Assembly: GCF_020884795.1 (NCBI RefSeq)
Contig: NZ_BBZF01000012.1
Location: forward strand, 313,801-364,349
Reading direction: 5' to 3'
Source of the DNA: Micromonospora okii
GTDB lineage: Bacteria; Actinomycetota; Actinomycetes; Mycobacteriales; Micromonosporaceae
Length of the DNA: 50,549 nucleotides
In this document: piece by piece, positions 19,558 to 26,806 of the stretch
Numbering within the stretch: the stretch's first letter is position 1
Layout: every line of letters starts with the position of its first letter
Position numbers and translations under genes: made by a program
Notes under the pieces: generated by a model
The model's input: only the letters and a program-made list of their open reading frames with translations
The model's database searches: none
Told to the model about the DNA's origin: nothing

Positions 19558-19585
19558 ACCGGTGCGCTGAGGCCAGCGCACCGGT
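19558..19585. other. 12-bp perfect hairpin in the cold-shock gene leader
   Basis: Arms 19558-19569 and 19574-19585 pair perfectly around a 4-nt loop, 64 bp before the cold-shock gene start. The two flanking genes are divergent, so it cannot be an ordinary terminator. It may be a structured 5' UTR or a protein-binding dyad. Confidence 0.6.
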
Positions 19586-19719
19586 GCCACTACGTGCCCG
19601 GCCGACCGGGCCGGGCCACCCCCCAGAATCGCACTCCTTTGCGCCCGCCTCCACCCGTACCCACCCCTTTTCGGCGCGTTCCGGCTCCGCGAAGGGTCGG
19701 AGAGCGCCGCCGCAGCGCC

Positions 19720-19725
19720 TAGCAT
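19720..19725 (+). promoter_or_regulatory. -10 box of a putative leaderless promoter (PPTase)
   Basis: TAGCAT ends 7 nt before the GTG at 19733 and there is no ribosome binding site between them, the arrangement of leaderless actinobacterial transcripts. Confidence 0.55.
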
Positions 19726-19732
19726 CGGCGGC

Positions 19733-20395
19733 GTGATCGAGCGGATACTTCCCCCGGCCGCCGTGGTGGCCGAGTCCTTCACCGACCCCGCCGGCCTGAC
19801 CCTCTTCCCCGAGGAGGAGAAGCTCGTCGCCAACGCGGTGGACAAGCGGCGACGGGAGTTCACCACCGTGCGGCACTGCGCCCGCCGGGCGCTCGGCGAG
19901 CTGGGCATCGCCCCGGTGCCGATCGTCTCGGGGGAGCGCGGCGCCCCCATCTGGCCCGCCGAGGTCGTCGGCAGCATGACCCACTGCGACGGCTACCGGG
20001 CGGCCGTCCTCGGCCGTGTCACGCAGTTCGCCACCCTCGGGGTGGACGCCGAGCCGCACGCGCCGCTGCCCGAGGGGGTGCTCGACGCCATCGCCCTGCC
20101 GGCCGAGCGGACCCGGATCGCCGCGCTGACCGCCGCCGACCCGGCGACCTGCTGGGACCGCCTGCTGTTCAGCGCCAAGGAGTCGGTCTACAAGGCGTGG
20201 TTCCCGCTCACCGCCCGGTGGCTGGACTTCGCGGAGGCGGACATCGTGATCGACGCCGCCGGCACGTTCGTGGCCCGCCTGCTGGTGCCCGGCCCGGTCC
20301 TCGGCGGGGCCCCGGTGACATCCTTCCACGGCCGGTTCCTGGTCGACCGGGGCCTGGTGGTCACCGCCATCAGCATCCCCGCGGTCGCCGGCTGA
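19733..20395 (+). CDS. 4'-phosphopantetheinyl transferase, Sfp/EntD type
   Basis: 220 residues. It carries the family motifs RGAPIWP, GSMTHCDGYRA, LGVDAEPH (metal-binding Asp/Glu) and FSAKESVYKAW. This enzyme family moves the phosphopantetheine arm from CoA to the serine of carrier proteins, converting apo- to holo-ACP. In this locus the obvious substrates are the PKS ACPs (Ser1189 and Ser1049 of the two PKS proteins). It may also serve other carriers in the cell. The GTG start is supported by the leaderless -10 box rather than by an SD sequence. It is the last gene of the left cluster block; the lower-GC patch begins just after it. Confidence 0.93.
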   Translation: MIERILPPAAVVAESFTDPAGLTLFPEEEKLVANAVDKRRREFTTVRHCARRALGELGIAPVPIVSGERGAPIWPAEVVGSMTHCDGYRAAVLGRVTQFATLGVDAEPHAPLPEGVLDAIALPAERTRIAALTAADPATCWDRLLFSAKESVYKAWFPLTARWLDFAEADIVIDAAGTFVARLLVPGPVLGGAPVTSFHGRFLVDRGLVVTAISIPAVAG

Positions 20396-20509
20396 GGGTC
20401 GCCGGCACGACGCATCGCGTGACAACGGGCACCCGGACGCGGTCCGGCCATGAACCCCCGGCGTACGGTGAAACACCGGCGCATCAGTGACGACCGCGAG
20501 GGCCGTTAG

Positions 20510-20636
20510 CTGGGCATTGGCCGACAGGACGAGGACCTTGACGCGCTCGGCGAACGGCTGAACCTGCAGTTCGTCGCAAGCTGCGTCGACAACGACATCA
20601 GCGCCTCTACTCGGTCCAGGAAACGCCGCTCAGGCG
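20510..20636 (+). pseudogene. Serine recombinase (resolvase domain) fossil
   Basis: One frame reads GRQDEDLDALGERLNLQFV then VDNDISASTRSRKR. This matches the middle of the N-terminal catalytic domain of large serine recombinases (RQ.EDC..LA ... VDNDISA...KPRP). The upstream part with the catalytic serine and everything after the RKR block are absent; the frame then runs into unrelated sequence. About 40 codons remain. It marks a decayed integrase or mobile element next to the small-gene cassette. Confidence 0.65.
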
Positions 20637-20763
20637 TTGTTGGCTCGCATCGGCCAGACCCACACCAACGCGGCACTACTCCTCGGGAACAAGCTTCCCC
20701 CGAGCACGGGCACACAGGAGGGCTGACCACACCCGCCCATGCCGGGCTACGCATCGATACGAC

Positions 20764-21042
20764 TTAAGCCTGCACGTTCGATCTGGGCCGCCTCGGTCGC
20801 ACCGGGGCGGTTCGTCGTTGGATGACCAACCCCGCCGGTCGTATGAAGATCGACCGACGCTTCACGGCGTCGCCCTTGGCGTCGAGCTCGTACCCGTCGA
20901 GCCAGGCCCACCCGTAGTAGGTCTTCGCGGTCCAGTCCTCCAGCACGCGGATGACCCGGAACATGATCGGCTTCTGGAACTGCACGCTGGCCGCCCGGGT
21001 CACCTGGACCAGGTCGCCGGCCTTCGGCAGGGGTGCGTTCAT
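20764..21042 (-). CDS. Small conserved-type protein, cassette gene D
   Basis: 92 residues, ATG at 21042 with GAGGAC upstream, overlapping the stop of the preceding cassette gene by 4 nt (ATGA). The start KAGDLVQVTRAASVQF followed by FRVIRVLEDWT and GWAWLDGYEL suggests a compact beta-rich fold, with a basic tail (RRTAPVRPRRPRS). No enzyme motif is visible. I recognise its style from actinomycete integrative elements but can assign no function. It is last in a chain of four overlapping tiny genes. Confidence 0.75.
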   Translation of the reverse strand: MNAPLPKAGDLVQVTRAASVQFQKPIMFRVIRVLEDWTAKTYYGWAWLDGYELDAKGDAVKRRSIFIRPAGLVIQRRTAPVRPRRPRSNVQA

Positions 21043-21203
21043 CGCAGCGTCCTCGCCGTCCGCCAGGCCAGAATGCGGGCACGGGATGCCGCGACGCGAG
21101 GGCACCAGCCGTCCGGGGAGCACCGGCGGTAGCGCTTGACGGTGTGGTCGTCGAGAACGAACCAGGCCACCTGAATCAAGAACGGCACCTCAGGCTCGGT
21201 CAC
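21039..21203 (-). CDS. 54-residue protein, cassette gene C
   Basis: GTG at 21203 lies inside the stop of gene B (GTGA overlap), and its stop overlaps the ATG of gene D. The product has a hydrophobic/aromatic start (FLIQVAWFVLDD), then a basic region with two cysteines (RRCSPDGWCPRVAASRARI). The double 4-nt overlap is the main evidence that it is translated. Function unknown. Confidence 0.6.
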   Translation of the reverse strand: MTEPEVPFLIQVAWFVLDDHTVKRYRRCSPDGWCPRVAASRARILAWRTARTLR

Positions 21204-21418
21204 GGCAGCCACCCAAAGAACCTGCGATGGAGGGTGCCGGCGGGAGCCCAGCTCAGATCTTGGCTCGCGCTCAGGTAGCAAGACGCCATGTAGAGGCGCA
21301 GCGATGCCGGAGCGCGGAAGAACTCGGCCTGTAGCTCACGGCGTCGGATCGCACAGGGCCAGGCCCGACCACACCCCGCGCACGTCCAGACAGGCATTAC
21401 CGGGCTGTGCGTGGTCAT
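21200..21418 (-). CDS. 72-residue cysteine-containing protein, cassette gene B
   Basis: ATG at 21418 overlaps the stop of gene A by 4 nt. The N-terminus has a CAGCGRAWPC motif, which could bind a metal, followed by a helical, aromatic C-terminal half (LRLYMASCYLSASQDL). Proteins of this general form occur as tiny conserved hypothetical genes in Micromonospora-type genomes, from memory. Function unknown. Confidence 0.65.
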   Translation of the reverse strand: MTTHSPVMPVWTCAGCGRAWPCAIRRRELQAEFFRAPASLRLYMASCYLSASQDLSWAPAGTLHRRFFGWLP

Positions 21419-21609
21419 CGGCTCTCACCCGGCCAGTGCCCCCGGTTGATCGAGACACGATGCCTTACCTGGCAGGGTAGGTCCCGCCCACACCGACAGG
21501 TCACTCGCTCCAGGAGATGGTTCCACCTCGGCCGATGCCTGCGAGCCAGGGTCAGGGCCACGGCGGTCAAGTACTGGGCGTATGGGATGTGTCGCGGCAT
21601 GTGACCCAT
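21415..21609 (-). CDS. 64-residue protein, cassette gene A (possible frameshifted start)
   Basis: Frame with IPYAQYLTAVALTLARRHRPRW and a CRCGRDLPC motif. Its stop overlaps the ATG of gene B. A second frame, starting at GTG 21658 and reading RQPPWGLPSYNVLCCDGSHAATH, runs into the same region one base out of phase and looks like a natural N-terminus for it. Either the 64-residue form is real, or the gene has an indel, or a +1 shift near 21586 joins the frames. The product would be a small Cys-rich protein of unknown function. Confidence 0.55.
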   Translation of the reverse strand: MGHMPRHIPYAQYLTAVALTLARRHRPRWNHLLERVTCRCGRDLPCQVRHRVSINRGHWPGESR

Positions 21610-21632
21610 CGCAGCACAAGACGTTGTACGAG

Positions 21633-21654
21633 GGCAACCCCCATGGGGGTTGCC
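21633..21654. promoter_or_regulatory. 22-bp perfect palindrome between divergent units
   Basis: A perfect dyad centred on 21643/21644, with half-site GGCAACCCCCA. It sits 23 bp before cassette gene A and 49 bp before the AlpA-like gene on the other strand. It is a good candidate operator for the AlpA-like or another HTH protein, or a hairpin in the cassette transcript. Confidence 0.6.
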
Positions 21655-21703
21655 TCACCCAGTTTTGCCTGGCACACTACCCTCGGGCCATACCGTCAGC
21701 TTT

Positions 21704-21892
21704 GTGGAGCTGCTCGGGTTGGATGAGATCCGCGACTTGCTGGGCGGGATCAGCAAGCAGCGCGCCACGATCATCGTGGGTCGCAAGGGATTCCCTGACC
21801 CGCTCGCCACCTTGAAGATGGGCCGCGTCTGGGATGGCAAGGCCGTCCGAGCTTGGATTGCCGAGAACCGCCCGAGCCCGGCTGAGGACTGA
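21704..21892 (+). CDS. AlpA/excisionase-like small DNA-binding protein
   Basis: 62 residues from GTG 21704. The pattern ELLGLDEIRDLLGG, then RKGFPDPLATLKMGRVWDGKAVRAWI, is that of AlpA/Xis-type winged helix-turn-helix proteins (HTH, wing with an FP.P turn, VRAWI end). TACCGT ends 7 nt upstream, so the gene may be leaderless. An ATG start at 21650 would place the N-terminus inside the palindrome and is less likely. It is divergent from the overlapping cassette. Such proteins regulate or excise integrative elements, which matches the recombinase fossil nearby. Confidence 0.75.
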   Translation: MELLGLDEIRDLLGGISKQRATIIVGRKGFPDPLATLKMGRVWDGKAVRAWIAENRPSPAED

Positions 21893-22287
21893 CCGGGCGC
21901 AGCAACCAAGAGTCACCACGCCCGGCTGCCGCCCTACCGTGGCGATCAGCGACGCCACCACCGAAACAGCTCGGATGCGGCCTTTCACGATCGCAGCACG
22001 ATCGTTGGGCCTCGGCACCTCTCAGGGCGAAAGCGGCCACGATCGCCTTGCCGGCCACCGGGAGCCCCAGGATGACCGCAGCGATCAGCGGACTTGCTGC
22101 GGCGATGGGCTCAATGCTGTGACAGTGCCACGGTCTTGCCCCTCCTCACTCTGGTCGAGTGAGGCACGCAGGTCTCAGCTCGACCAGTCACACGGCGCTT
22201 TACGACTGCCACATTCTGGACGTCAACAATGTTCGCGACGCCTAAGAGCACTATGATGAGTACTTCGAGAAGCACCTGCTCAGCGGC
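21893..22287. other. Unassigned low-GC stretch
   Basis: No convincing gene. Frame 1 reads YDCHILDVNNVRDA, then a TAA at 22243, then EHYDEYFEKHLLSG running into the next frame. This may be a broken 5' portion of the following gene. The composition is lower in GC than the flanks and suggests decayed mobile DNA. Confidence 0.4.
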
Positions 22288-22641
22288 GTGGATTGCTTCT
22301 CCGGCTGGTGCATCACCGACCGGCTCGTCTTGAAGACCGTATCGAATCCGGGGGGATCATGGAGCTCGGCAGGTCTTCGGGTCTTCTATCCAGCCGGGGG
22401 AGTTCTCATCTTCGATGAACGAAGGCTTTGTCTGTTTGAGCTTGAGGTAGAGCTAATCGAACTTCGCATCAGAATTGCCGACAAGCTGAAGGAGCTCCGA
22501 GAGAGCATTAAGGGGCAAGCCAATTACGGAGGGCGCATAGGCGAAGTTGTCATGAAGGAACGGGAGGCCCGCCAGCGATTTATGGAGTGGCAACACCGCC
22601 GGGTGGAAGCGTTGGAGGAGCTAGCCAAGCGGAAGGGATAG
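22288..22641 (+). CDS. Hypothetical protein with coiled-coil C-terminus
   Basis: 117 residues from a GTG at 22288 with no good ribosome binding site. The first 45 residues are unlike a typical start and may be read-through of decayed sequence. From FELEVELIELRIRIADKLKELR onward the sequence is a charged amphipathic helix ending in EALEELAKRKG, probably a coiled coil. There are no membrane or catalytic motifs. Third-position GC is much lower than in the flanking genes, as elsewhere in this patch. It could be the intact 3' end of a broken gene. Confidence 0.4.
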   Translation: MDCFSGWCITDRLVLKTVSNPGGSWSSAGLRVFYPAGGVLIFDERRLCLFELEVELIELRIRIADKLKELRESIKGQANYGGRIGEVVMKEREARQRFMEWQHRRVEALEELAKRKG

Positions 22642-22770
22642 CCGGACTGCACCCGACGCACGTTGACTGTCCACACCACCGCTTGTCGGACGCGGGAGCC
22701 TCGCTCGATCAGGAGATCGGCTCCGAGGGGATGTTCCCACCTCTTGGAAGAATCGACTTGATGATGCCTC

Positions 22771-22776
22771 TACACT
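22771..22776 (+). promoter_or_regulatory. -10 box of a putative leaderless promoter
   Basis: TACACT is followed by exactly 6 nt and then the ATG at 22783, with no SD sequence. This is the same geometry as at 36316, 39216 and 49388. Confidence 0.6.
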
Positions 22777-22782
22777 CGACTG

Positions 22783-23274
22783 ATGGCATCTCGTGCGCCC
22801 AGGAAACGCCGGGGCTGGGTGGCTTTAGCCAACCTCATGGTGGCCCTGTGGTCGACGGGCCTCGCATTCGCCACCTGGCTACTCCCGCAGTCCAGGAATT
22901 CAACACCAGGCGATGGGTTTGAGAGCTGGTTTTACCAGCAGCGGCACGTTTGGCTGTACCTTACCTTCGCCCTCATCCCCTGGGTTGCCTATCTGATTTA
23001 CTCCGCCACCTCGCGAGCCGGTCCGCTTCTGTTGTGGATAACTACTGCGGGGGTCGGGTACCTGGTCTTCTTCTGGGATCTGCTTGATGTCACGAGTCGC
23101 TGGGGATATGCCGGCGTAACCTTCCTTGTGTTTAACATATTTCTCTCGGCATCGGCGCAGCGCGAGGACGCCCGGATAGAGGAGGCAAGAGAAAGAAAAC
23201 GGGCCGCAAAAAAGAGAAAGAGAAAGCGGAGAGGTCGAGAGAGCGAGCCGACGGATCGGCCCACTGCGAGTTGA
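22783..23274 (+). CDS. Membrane protein with Lys/Arg-rich tail
   Basis: 163 residues. A short basic N-terminus is followed by about four hydrophobic helices: LANLMVALWSTGLAFATWLL, YLTFALIPWVAYLIY, LLLWITTAGVGYLVFFWDLL and VTFLVFNIFLSASA. The last 45 residues are a highly charged helix with runs of KKRKRKRRGR. Function not recognised. The tail could bind nucleic acid or acidic lipid at the inner face. Codon use is less GC-biased than in neighbouring genes, which supports acquisition with the accessory patch. It lies 48 bp before the 3' end of matB and convergent to it. Confidence 0.75.
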   Translation: MASRAPRKRRGWVALANLMVALWSTGLAFATWLLPQSRNSTPGDGFESWFYQQRHVWLYLTFALIPWVAYLIYSATSRAGPLLLWITTAGVGYLVFFWDLLDVTSRWGYAGVTFLVFNIFLSASAQREDARIEEARERKRAAKKRKRKRRGRESEPTDRPTAS

Positions 23275-23322
23275 GGTCTCGCACACGAACAGGCCCAGCG
23301 ACATTGGCACCCCTGGCCACCC

Positions 23323-24732
23323 TCAGTCGGCGGCCAGCCGTGTCTTCTGCACCTTGCCGAGGGCGTTGCGGGGCAGTGCGTCGACCAGCCGCACCTCGCG
23401 GGGCCGCTTGTGCGCCGACAGGTGCCGGGCCACGAAGTCGATCAGCTCCGCCCCGTCCACCCCGTCGCCCACCACGTACGCGGTGACCTGCTGGCCGAGG
23501 TCCGGGTGCGGGGTGCCGACCACGGCGGCCTCCCGTACGCCCGGATGGGCCAGCAGGGCGTCCTCCACCTCGCCCGCGCCGATCCGGTACCCGCCGCTCT
23601 TGATCAGGTCGGTGGCGGCCCGGCCCACGATCCGGTGCCACCCGTCCGGGGCGATCGTGGCCACGTCCCCGGTGCGGAACCAGCCGTCCGGGGTGCGGGT
23701 CGCCGCGTCGGCGTCCGGCCGGCCCAGGTACCCGTCGAAGAGGGTCGGGCCGGCGACCTGGAGCTCGCCCATCGCGGCCCCGTCGGCCGGCAGCGGCCCG
23801 CCGTGCTCGTCGGCCAGCCGGGTCCGCACCCCGGGCAGCGGCACCCCGACCGTCCCCGGCCGGCGCGGCCCGTCGGCCCGCGCGCTCACCGTGATCAGGG
23901 TCTCGGTCATCCCGTACCGCTCCACGACCTCGTGGCCGGTCAGCGCGGCGAGGTCGGTGAAGACCGCCGCCGGCAGGGCGGCGCTGCCCGACACGAGCAG
24001 CCGCGCCGGGCGCAGCGCCCGGGCCGAGTCCGGGTCGGCGGCGATCCGCGACCACACCGTGGGCACGCCGAAGTAGACCGACCCGCCCGCGGCGGCGTAC
24101 CGCTCGGGGCGCGGCCGGCCCACGTGGTGCAGCCGGCTGCCGAGGCGCAGCGGCCCGAGGACCCCCAGCACCAGGCCGTGCACGTGGAACAGGGGCAGCC
24201 CGTGCACCAGCAGGTCCTCCGGCGTCCAGGCCCACGCCTCGGCGAGCCCGTCGAGGCAGGCCGCGACAGCCCGGCGGGGGATCACCGCGCCCTTCGGGGC
24301 ACCCGTCGTGCCGCTGGTGTAGAGGATCAGCGCGGTGGCGGCCGGGTCCGGTTCGGGATGGACCGTGTCCGAGCGTCGGGTCAGGTCCACCGGGACCACG
24401 GCCCGGCCCGCGCCGTCGGCGGGGCGGTCCCCGCCCGCCGGGACGAGTAGCGCCGCCGCGCCCGAGTCGCGCAGGATGTGGTCGCGCTCCATCGGCCCGG
24501 CGTCCGGCGGCACCGGCACGACCGCCGCGCCGGCCAGCAGCGCCCCGACCACGCCGACCACCGTCTCCAGGGTGGGGGTCGCCGTCACGGCCACCCGGTC
24601 GACGCCGCGCAGCTCGTCGGCCACGGCCGAGGCGAGCCGGCGCAGCTCCACCCAGGACACCGCCCGGTCGTCGACCCGGATCGCGTCCGGGCGGTCGTCG
24701 GCGGACTCGGACAGCCAGCGCAGCAGCGGCAT
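23323..24732 (-). CDS. matB: Malonyl-CoA synthetase (MatB)
   Basis: 469 residues, ATG at 24732 with GGAGAGG 9 nt upstream. The sequence closely follows actinomycete MatB from start to end: YTSGTTGAPKGAVIPRRA (P-loop, about 138-155), GLPLFHVHGLVLG, VSGSAALP, ERYGMTETLITVSARADG (about 271-288), ATDLIKSGGYRIGAGE and the catalytic Lys460 in NALGKV. MatB ligates malonate (some also methylmalonate) to CoA using ATP. Both visible AT domains are malonyl-type, so the enzyme fits as an extender-unit supplier. It is divergent from the HAD gene and shares a TAGGGG-bearing intergenic region with it. The altered paralogue at 17630 is the natural comparison. Confidence 0.92.
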   Translation of the reverse strand: MPLLRWLSESADDRPDAIRVDDRAVSWVELRRLASAVADELRGVDRVAVTATPTLETVVGVVGALLAGAAVVPVPPDAGPMERDHILRDSGAAALLVPAGGDRPADGAGRAVVPVDLTRRSDTVHPEPDPAATALILYTSGTTGAPKGAVIPRRAVAACLDGLAEAWAWTPEDLLVHGLPLFHVHGLVLGVLGPLRLGSRLHHVGRPRPERYAAAGGSVYFGVPTVWSRIAADPDSARALRPARLLVSGSAALPAAVFTDLAALTGHEVVERYGMTETLITVSARADGPRRPGTVGVPLPGVRTRLADEHGGPLPADGAAMGELQVAGPTLFDGYLGRPDADAATRTPDGWFRTGDVATIAPDGWHRIVGRAATDLIKSGGYRIGAGEVEDALLAHPGVREAAVVGTPHPDLGQQVTAYVVGDGVDGAELIDFVARHLSAHKRPREVRLVDALPRNALGKVQKTRLAAD

Positions 24733-24967
24733 GGTGGGCGACCTCTCCAGTGGCGCGGACCCGGGCCGGTGCCGGCGACGCGCCCCCGGGCCACGCCGGC
24801 CCGCCCCGGGGCCGCCGGTAGGGTTCGCGTGGGCGCCCGCGCGGGGCGTCGTCGCCGGGGACCGGCACGAGGTCCCGGACGACCCGACCGTAGTCGGGGT
24901 GCCCCCGGCCCGGCCACCCCTACGGTCCGCGCCGGCCGTCTCACGCAGCGCGGGGGAGGTGACGCCG
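24733..24967. promoter_or_regulatory. Divergent matB/HAD promoter region with TAGGGG
   Basis: CCCCTA at 24917-24922 reads TAGGGGTGG toward matB, the same nine bases as at 13080. A TAGGGT -10-like box on the plus strand (24819-24824) would serve the HAD gene with a leader of about 135 nt. Confidence 0.4.
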
Positions 24968-25693
24968 GTGGTCACGGCGGCGACGCGGGGCACGCCCGGC
25001 CCGGTCCGGGCGGTCGTCCTCGACCTCGACGGCGTGCTGGTGGACAGCCTGGCCGTGGCCCGGGAGGCGTTCGCCCTCGCGTACGCCGAGGTGGTCGGCG
25101 ACGGCGTCGCGCCGGTCGACGAGTACTGCCGCCACCCCGGCCGGTACCTGCCCGACGTGCTGCGGCTGATGGGCCTGCCCGCGTCGATGGCCGGCCCCTT
25201 CGTCCGGGAGAGCAACCGGTTGGCGCACCGGGTCACGCCGGTGGACGGGGCCGTGGACGTGCTCGCCGCGCTGCGCCGCCGGGGGGTCGGGCTGGCCGTG
25301 GCGACCGGTCGCAGCGGCGTGCGGGCCCGCGACGTGCTGCGCCGGCTGGACATGCTGCGCCTGGTCGACCACGTCGTCGGCTCCGACGAGGTGGCCCGGC
25401 CCAAGCCCGCCCCGGACATCGTGCGGCGGGCGCTGGAGCTGCTCGGCGTCGCGCCCGCCGCCGCGCTGATGCTCGGCGACGCGCCCAGCGACCTGGCCAG
25501 CGCCCGCGCGGCCGGGGTCGTCGCCGTGGCGGCGCTCTGGGGCGAGACCGACCCGCCGACCCTGCTCGCCGCCGGACCGGACGCGGCTCTGACCGCGATC
25601 GGGGAGCTGCTGCCGCTCTGCGCGGCCCCCTGCCGCGCCGGCACGGATCGTGACCGGCCGGCACCCCTGCCGGGCGGCCCCGCGCGCGATTGA
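24968..25693 (+). CDS. HAD-superfamily hydrolase, phosphoglycolate-phosphatase-like
   Basis: 241 residues from GTG 24968, chosen because GGGGGAGG lies 8 nt upstream; upstream in-frame starts lack a site. HAD motif I is VVLDLDGVLVDS (nucleophile Asp and acid Asp), motif II is VATGRSG, motif III is Lys in RPKPAPD, and motif IV is MLGDAPSDLASARAAG. The cap helices place it in subclass IA, with phosphoglycolate phosphatases and beta-phosphoglucomutases. Substrate unknown. It could dephosphorylate a cluster intermediate or simply be housekeeping; the shared promoter region with matB hints at the former. Confidence 0.88.
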   Translation: MVTAATRGTPGPVRAVVLDLDGVLVDSLAVAREAFALAYAEVVGDGVAPVDEYCRHPGRYLPDVLRLMGLPASMAGPFVRESNRLAHRVTPVDGAVDVLAALRRRGVGLAVATGRSGVRARDVLRRLDMLRLVDHVVGSDEVARPKPAPDIVRRALELLGVAPAAALMLGDAPSDLASARAAGVVAVAALWGETDPPTLLAAGPDAALTAIGELLPLCAAPCRAGTDRDRPAPLPGGPARD

Positions 25694-25746
25694 CACCCCG
25701 ACTCGACGTCGAGTGAGTTGATTCACGTCTCGGTTGGCCGGATGAT
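25690..25746 (+). promoter_or_regulatory. Promoter/operator for the second ABC exporter
   Basis: Candidate -35 TTGATT (25718-25723) and -10 GATGAT (25741-25746) are 17 bp apart. A perfect 14-bp palindrome (25701-25714, half-site ACTCGAC) abuts it, and an overlapping dyad GTGA-N6-TCAC (25713-25726) covers the -35. The layout suggests repressor control of the exporter. No TetR-type gene is in the window. Confidence 0.5.
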
Positions 25747-25864
25747 GTTCCGGCGTCGATCGCCCGCGCGCGGTCGACTCTGGACGCTTCAGCACGACGA
25801 CCCCGCGATTCCCCCGAGGGCACGCCCTCCGGACGGCAATCCGCACTGACGGAGGACGACGCCC

Positions 25865-26806
25865 ATGCCGGTCATCGAAGTCGAGCACCTGCACAAGCGT
25901 TACGGCGACAAGATCGCCGTCGACGACGTCTCCTTCACCGTGGAGCAGGGCGAGATCTTCGGCGTGCTCGGCCCCAACGGGGCGGGCAAGACCACCACCG
26001 TGGAGTGCGTGCAGGGGCTGCGCCGCGCCGACGGCGGGACCGTGCGGGTGCTCGGCCTCGACCCGATCCGCGACCGCGCCGAGGTGCGGCAGCGCGTCGG
26101 CGCCCAGCTCCAGGAGAGCCAGCTCCCCGACAAGCTGCGGGTCCGCGAGGCGCTGGACCTGTACCGGTCCTTCTACCGCCAGCGGGCCGACATCGACGAG
26201 CTGCTGGCCGATCTCGGCCTGACCGACCAGCGCAACACCGCCTTCCACAAGCTCTCCGGCGGGCAGAAGCAGCGCCTCTCGGTGGCCCTGGCGCTGGTCG
26301 GCCGCCCGGAGATCGCGATCCTCGACGAGCTGACCACCGGCCTGGACCCGCAGGGTCGGCGCGACACCTGGGACCTGGTCGAGCGGATTCGCGACCGGGG
26401 GGTGACGGTCCTGCTGGTCACCCACTTCATGGAGGAGGCCGAGCGGCTCTGCGACCGGCTGGCCATCATCGACACCGGCCGGGTGGTCGCCATCGACACC
26501 CCCAGCGGCCTGCTCAGCCGGGTCGGCACGGAGCACCGGGTGCACTTCCGCGCGCTCGACGCGGTGGACGACGCCCTGCTCGCCGCGCTGCCCGGCGTGA
26601 CCGGGGTGCGCCGCACCGGCGACGAGATCACGGTCACCGGCCCCGAGGAGGTCCTCCAGACGCTGCTCGCGACGCTGGCCGAGCAGAAGGTCCGGTACGC
26701 CGGGCTGCGGGTCGAGCAGCCCACCCTCGACGACGCCTTCGTCTCGCTGACCGGCCGCGCCGCCCGGACCACCACTTCGCCGTCGACCGACGAGAGGCCC
26801 TCGTGA
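25865..26806 (+). CDS. ABC transporter ATP-binding protein (second exporter)
   Basis: 313 residues, ATG with GGAGGACG upstream. Walker A is GPNGAGKTT, signature LSGGQKQRLS, Walker B AILDELTTGLD, and the H-loop lies in LLVTHFMEEAERL. The C-terminal region (EVLQTLLATLAEQKVRYAGLRVEQPTLDDAF) is of the CcmA/DRA kind. The Walker B has Leu in place of the usual Pro after Glu (DELTTGLD), a known variant in this subfamily. It is coupled to the permease by a GTGA overlap. It is more like a NatA/DrrA exporter ATPase than the one at 8213, and substrate is unknown. Confidence 0.92.
   Translation: MPVIEVEHLHKRYGDKIAVDDVSFTVEQGEIFGVLGPNGAGKTTTVECVQGLRRADGGTVRVLGLDPIRDRAEVRQRVGAQLQESQLPDKLRVREALDLYRSFYRQRADIDELLADLGLTDQRNTAFHKLSGGQKQRLSVALALVGRPEIAILDELTTGLDPQGRRDTWDLVERIRDRGVTVLLVTHFMEEAERLCDRLAIIDTGRVVAIDTPSGLLSRVGTEHRVHFRALDAVDDALLAALPGVTGVRRTGDEITVTGPEEVLQTLLATLAEQKVRYAGLRVEQPTLDDAFVSLTGRAARTTTSPSTDERPS

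Noticed and set aside
20404..20424. GACAACGGGC shared with 13201 as a possible attachment-site repeat
   Set aside because: Ten bases only, and the second copy is 7 kb away on the wrong side of the patch; expected by chance in GC-rich DNA.
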